Of a stretch of 64,000 bases of DNA, positions 63,785 to 64,000 are shown piece by piece. Made by a program: the position numbers and the translations under genes. The stretch lies in NCBI RefSeq assembly GCF_003864975.1, contig NZ_BHGL01000028.1, forward strand, positions 57,831 through 121,830, given 5' to 3'. Within the stretch, counting starts at the first letter, position 1, and each line of letters begins with the position of its first letter. The notes beneath the pieces were generated by a model. That model did no database searches. It was not told where the DNA came from and saw only the letters and a list, made by a program, of their open reading frames with translations. Origin of the DNA: Sulfuriferula thiophila. Lineage in GTDB: Bacteria; Pseudomonadota; Gammaproteobacteria; Burkholderiales; Sulfuriferulaceae.

Positions 63785-64000
63785 TTAGCTGATGTCGCCA
63801 TCACGGCCGCCGATGCTGGCGTCAGGTGTGCTTGGCAGAATATTTTCTACCTCAGAATGCACACGAGCGATGATGTGCGCGGCTACCAGGCCATCACCAA
63901 CACGCTCACATGCATCTGCACCTGCGCGGACTGCTGCGTTTACCGCACCAGTTTCGCCACGAACCAGCACAGTGACATAGCCACCGCCAACAAACTGACG
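63785..64000 (-). CDS. csoS1: Alpha-carboxysome shell protein CsoS1 family, C-terminal part only
   Basis: The last 71 residues of a BMC-domain hexamer protein: VGGGYVTVLVRGETGAVNAA, VRAGADACERVGDGLVAAHI and IARVHSEVENILP. These match CsoS1 shell proteins, whose hexamers tile the carboxysome facets. The start and about a third of the protein lie beyond the right edge of the window. It is the first (5'-most) visible gene of the carboxysome-tail operon. Confidence 0.95.
   Translation of the reverse strand, partial: RQFVGGGYVTVLVRGETGAVNAAVRAGADACERVGDGLVAAHIIARVHSEVENILPSTPDASIGGRDGDIS

Noticed and set aside
1..64000. CRISPR arrays, tRNA or rRNA genes and intact insertion sequences
   Set aside because: No regularly spaced repeats, tRNA-like cloverleaf sequences, rRNA motifs or transposase-like proteins were recognised in any part of the window; short RNAs could be missed by eye.

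Overview
The window reads as the chromosome of a chemolithoautotrophic betaproteobacterium, probably Nitrosomonadales-like (Thiobacillus, Sulfuriferula or Gallionella type). The main reason is the right end: an alpha-carboxysome tail (shell protein, ferritin-like protein, acRAF, McdA/McdB), the Rubisco activase pair CbbQ/CbbO, a DabA/DabB inorganic-carbon pump and a CbbR-type LysR regulator. Housekeeping genes (murI, queG, tsaE, amiC, mutL, rhlE, sua5) fit a proteobacterium. The taxonomic placement is inference.

Layout. 1-12.4 kb: one long minus-strand exopolysaccharide operon (EPS-type MarR regulator, gmd, Wzx flippase, two methyltransferases, five glycosyltransferases, a second Gmd-like gene, a sugar transferase cut by the window edge), interrupted near its end by an AbrB/PIN toxin-antitoxin (TA) pair. 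12.6-15.4 kb: a TA island with two MNT/HEPN pairs, the second with a frameshifted HEPN gene, around a Phd/PIN pair. 15.5-21.6 kb: a CDP-3,6-dideoxyhexose cluster (rfbF, rfbG, RfbH, RmlC-like epimerase, reductase, glycosyltransferase). In it a MazE/PemK-like TA pair sits between rfbG and rfbH, and the PemK domain is fused in frame to RfbH. 21.7-28.5 kb: queG-murI, tsaE-amiC, another AbrB/PIN pair with a 26-bp palindromic operator, mutL, and an NTF2-like secreted protein. 28.5-30.5 kb: an attC-like hairpin downstream of a two-gene unit of unknown function. 30.5-40 kb: an EXORDIUM-like secreted protein, rhlE with a structured leader, a CapD/WbpM-like dehydratase, an ATP-grasp/alpha-E plus transglutaminase pair, and two envelope proteins. 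40-45 kb: a decayed [NiFe]-hydrogenase maturation locus in which hypC, hypD, hypE, hupD and hupE each carry a deletion or frameshift, while hypF and a HupH-domain gene are intact. 45-49 kb: a large GAF-GGDEF-EAL protein and a truncated P-type ATPase. 50-64 kb: DUF6671 protein, CbbR, Sua5, an aldolase-like protein lacking most metal ligands, dabA, dabB, cbbO, cbbQ, mcdB, mcdA, acRAF, ferritin-like protein and the C-terminus of CsoS1.

How the parts work together. The 1-21 kb genes make, modify and export a surface polysaccharide containing GDP-mannose-derived deoxysugars and a CDP-derived 3,6-dideoxysugar. TA modules are unusually dense there: five of the six in the window lie within the first 20 kb. 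The right end concentrates bicarbonate (DabAB), fixes it in carboxysomes, positions the carboxysomes (McdAB) and reactivates Rubisco (CbbQO). No tRNA, rRNA, CRISPR array or intact insertion sequence was recognised.
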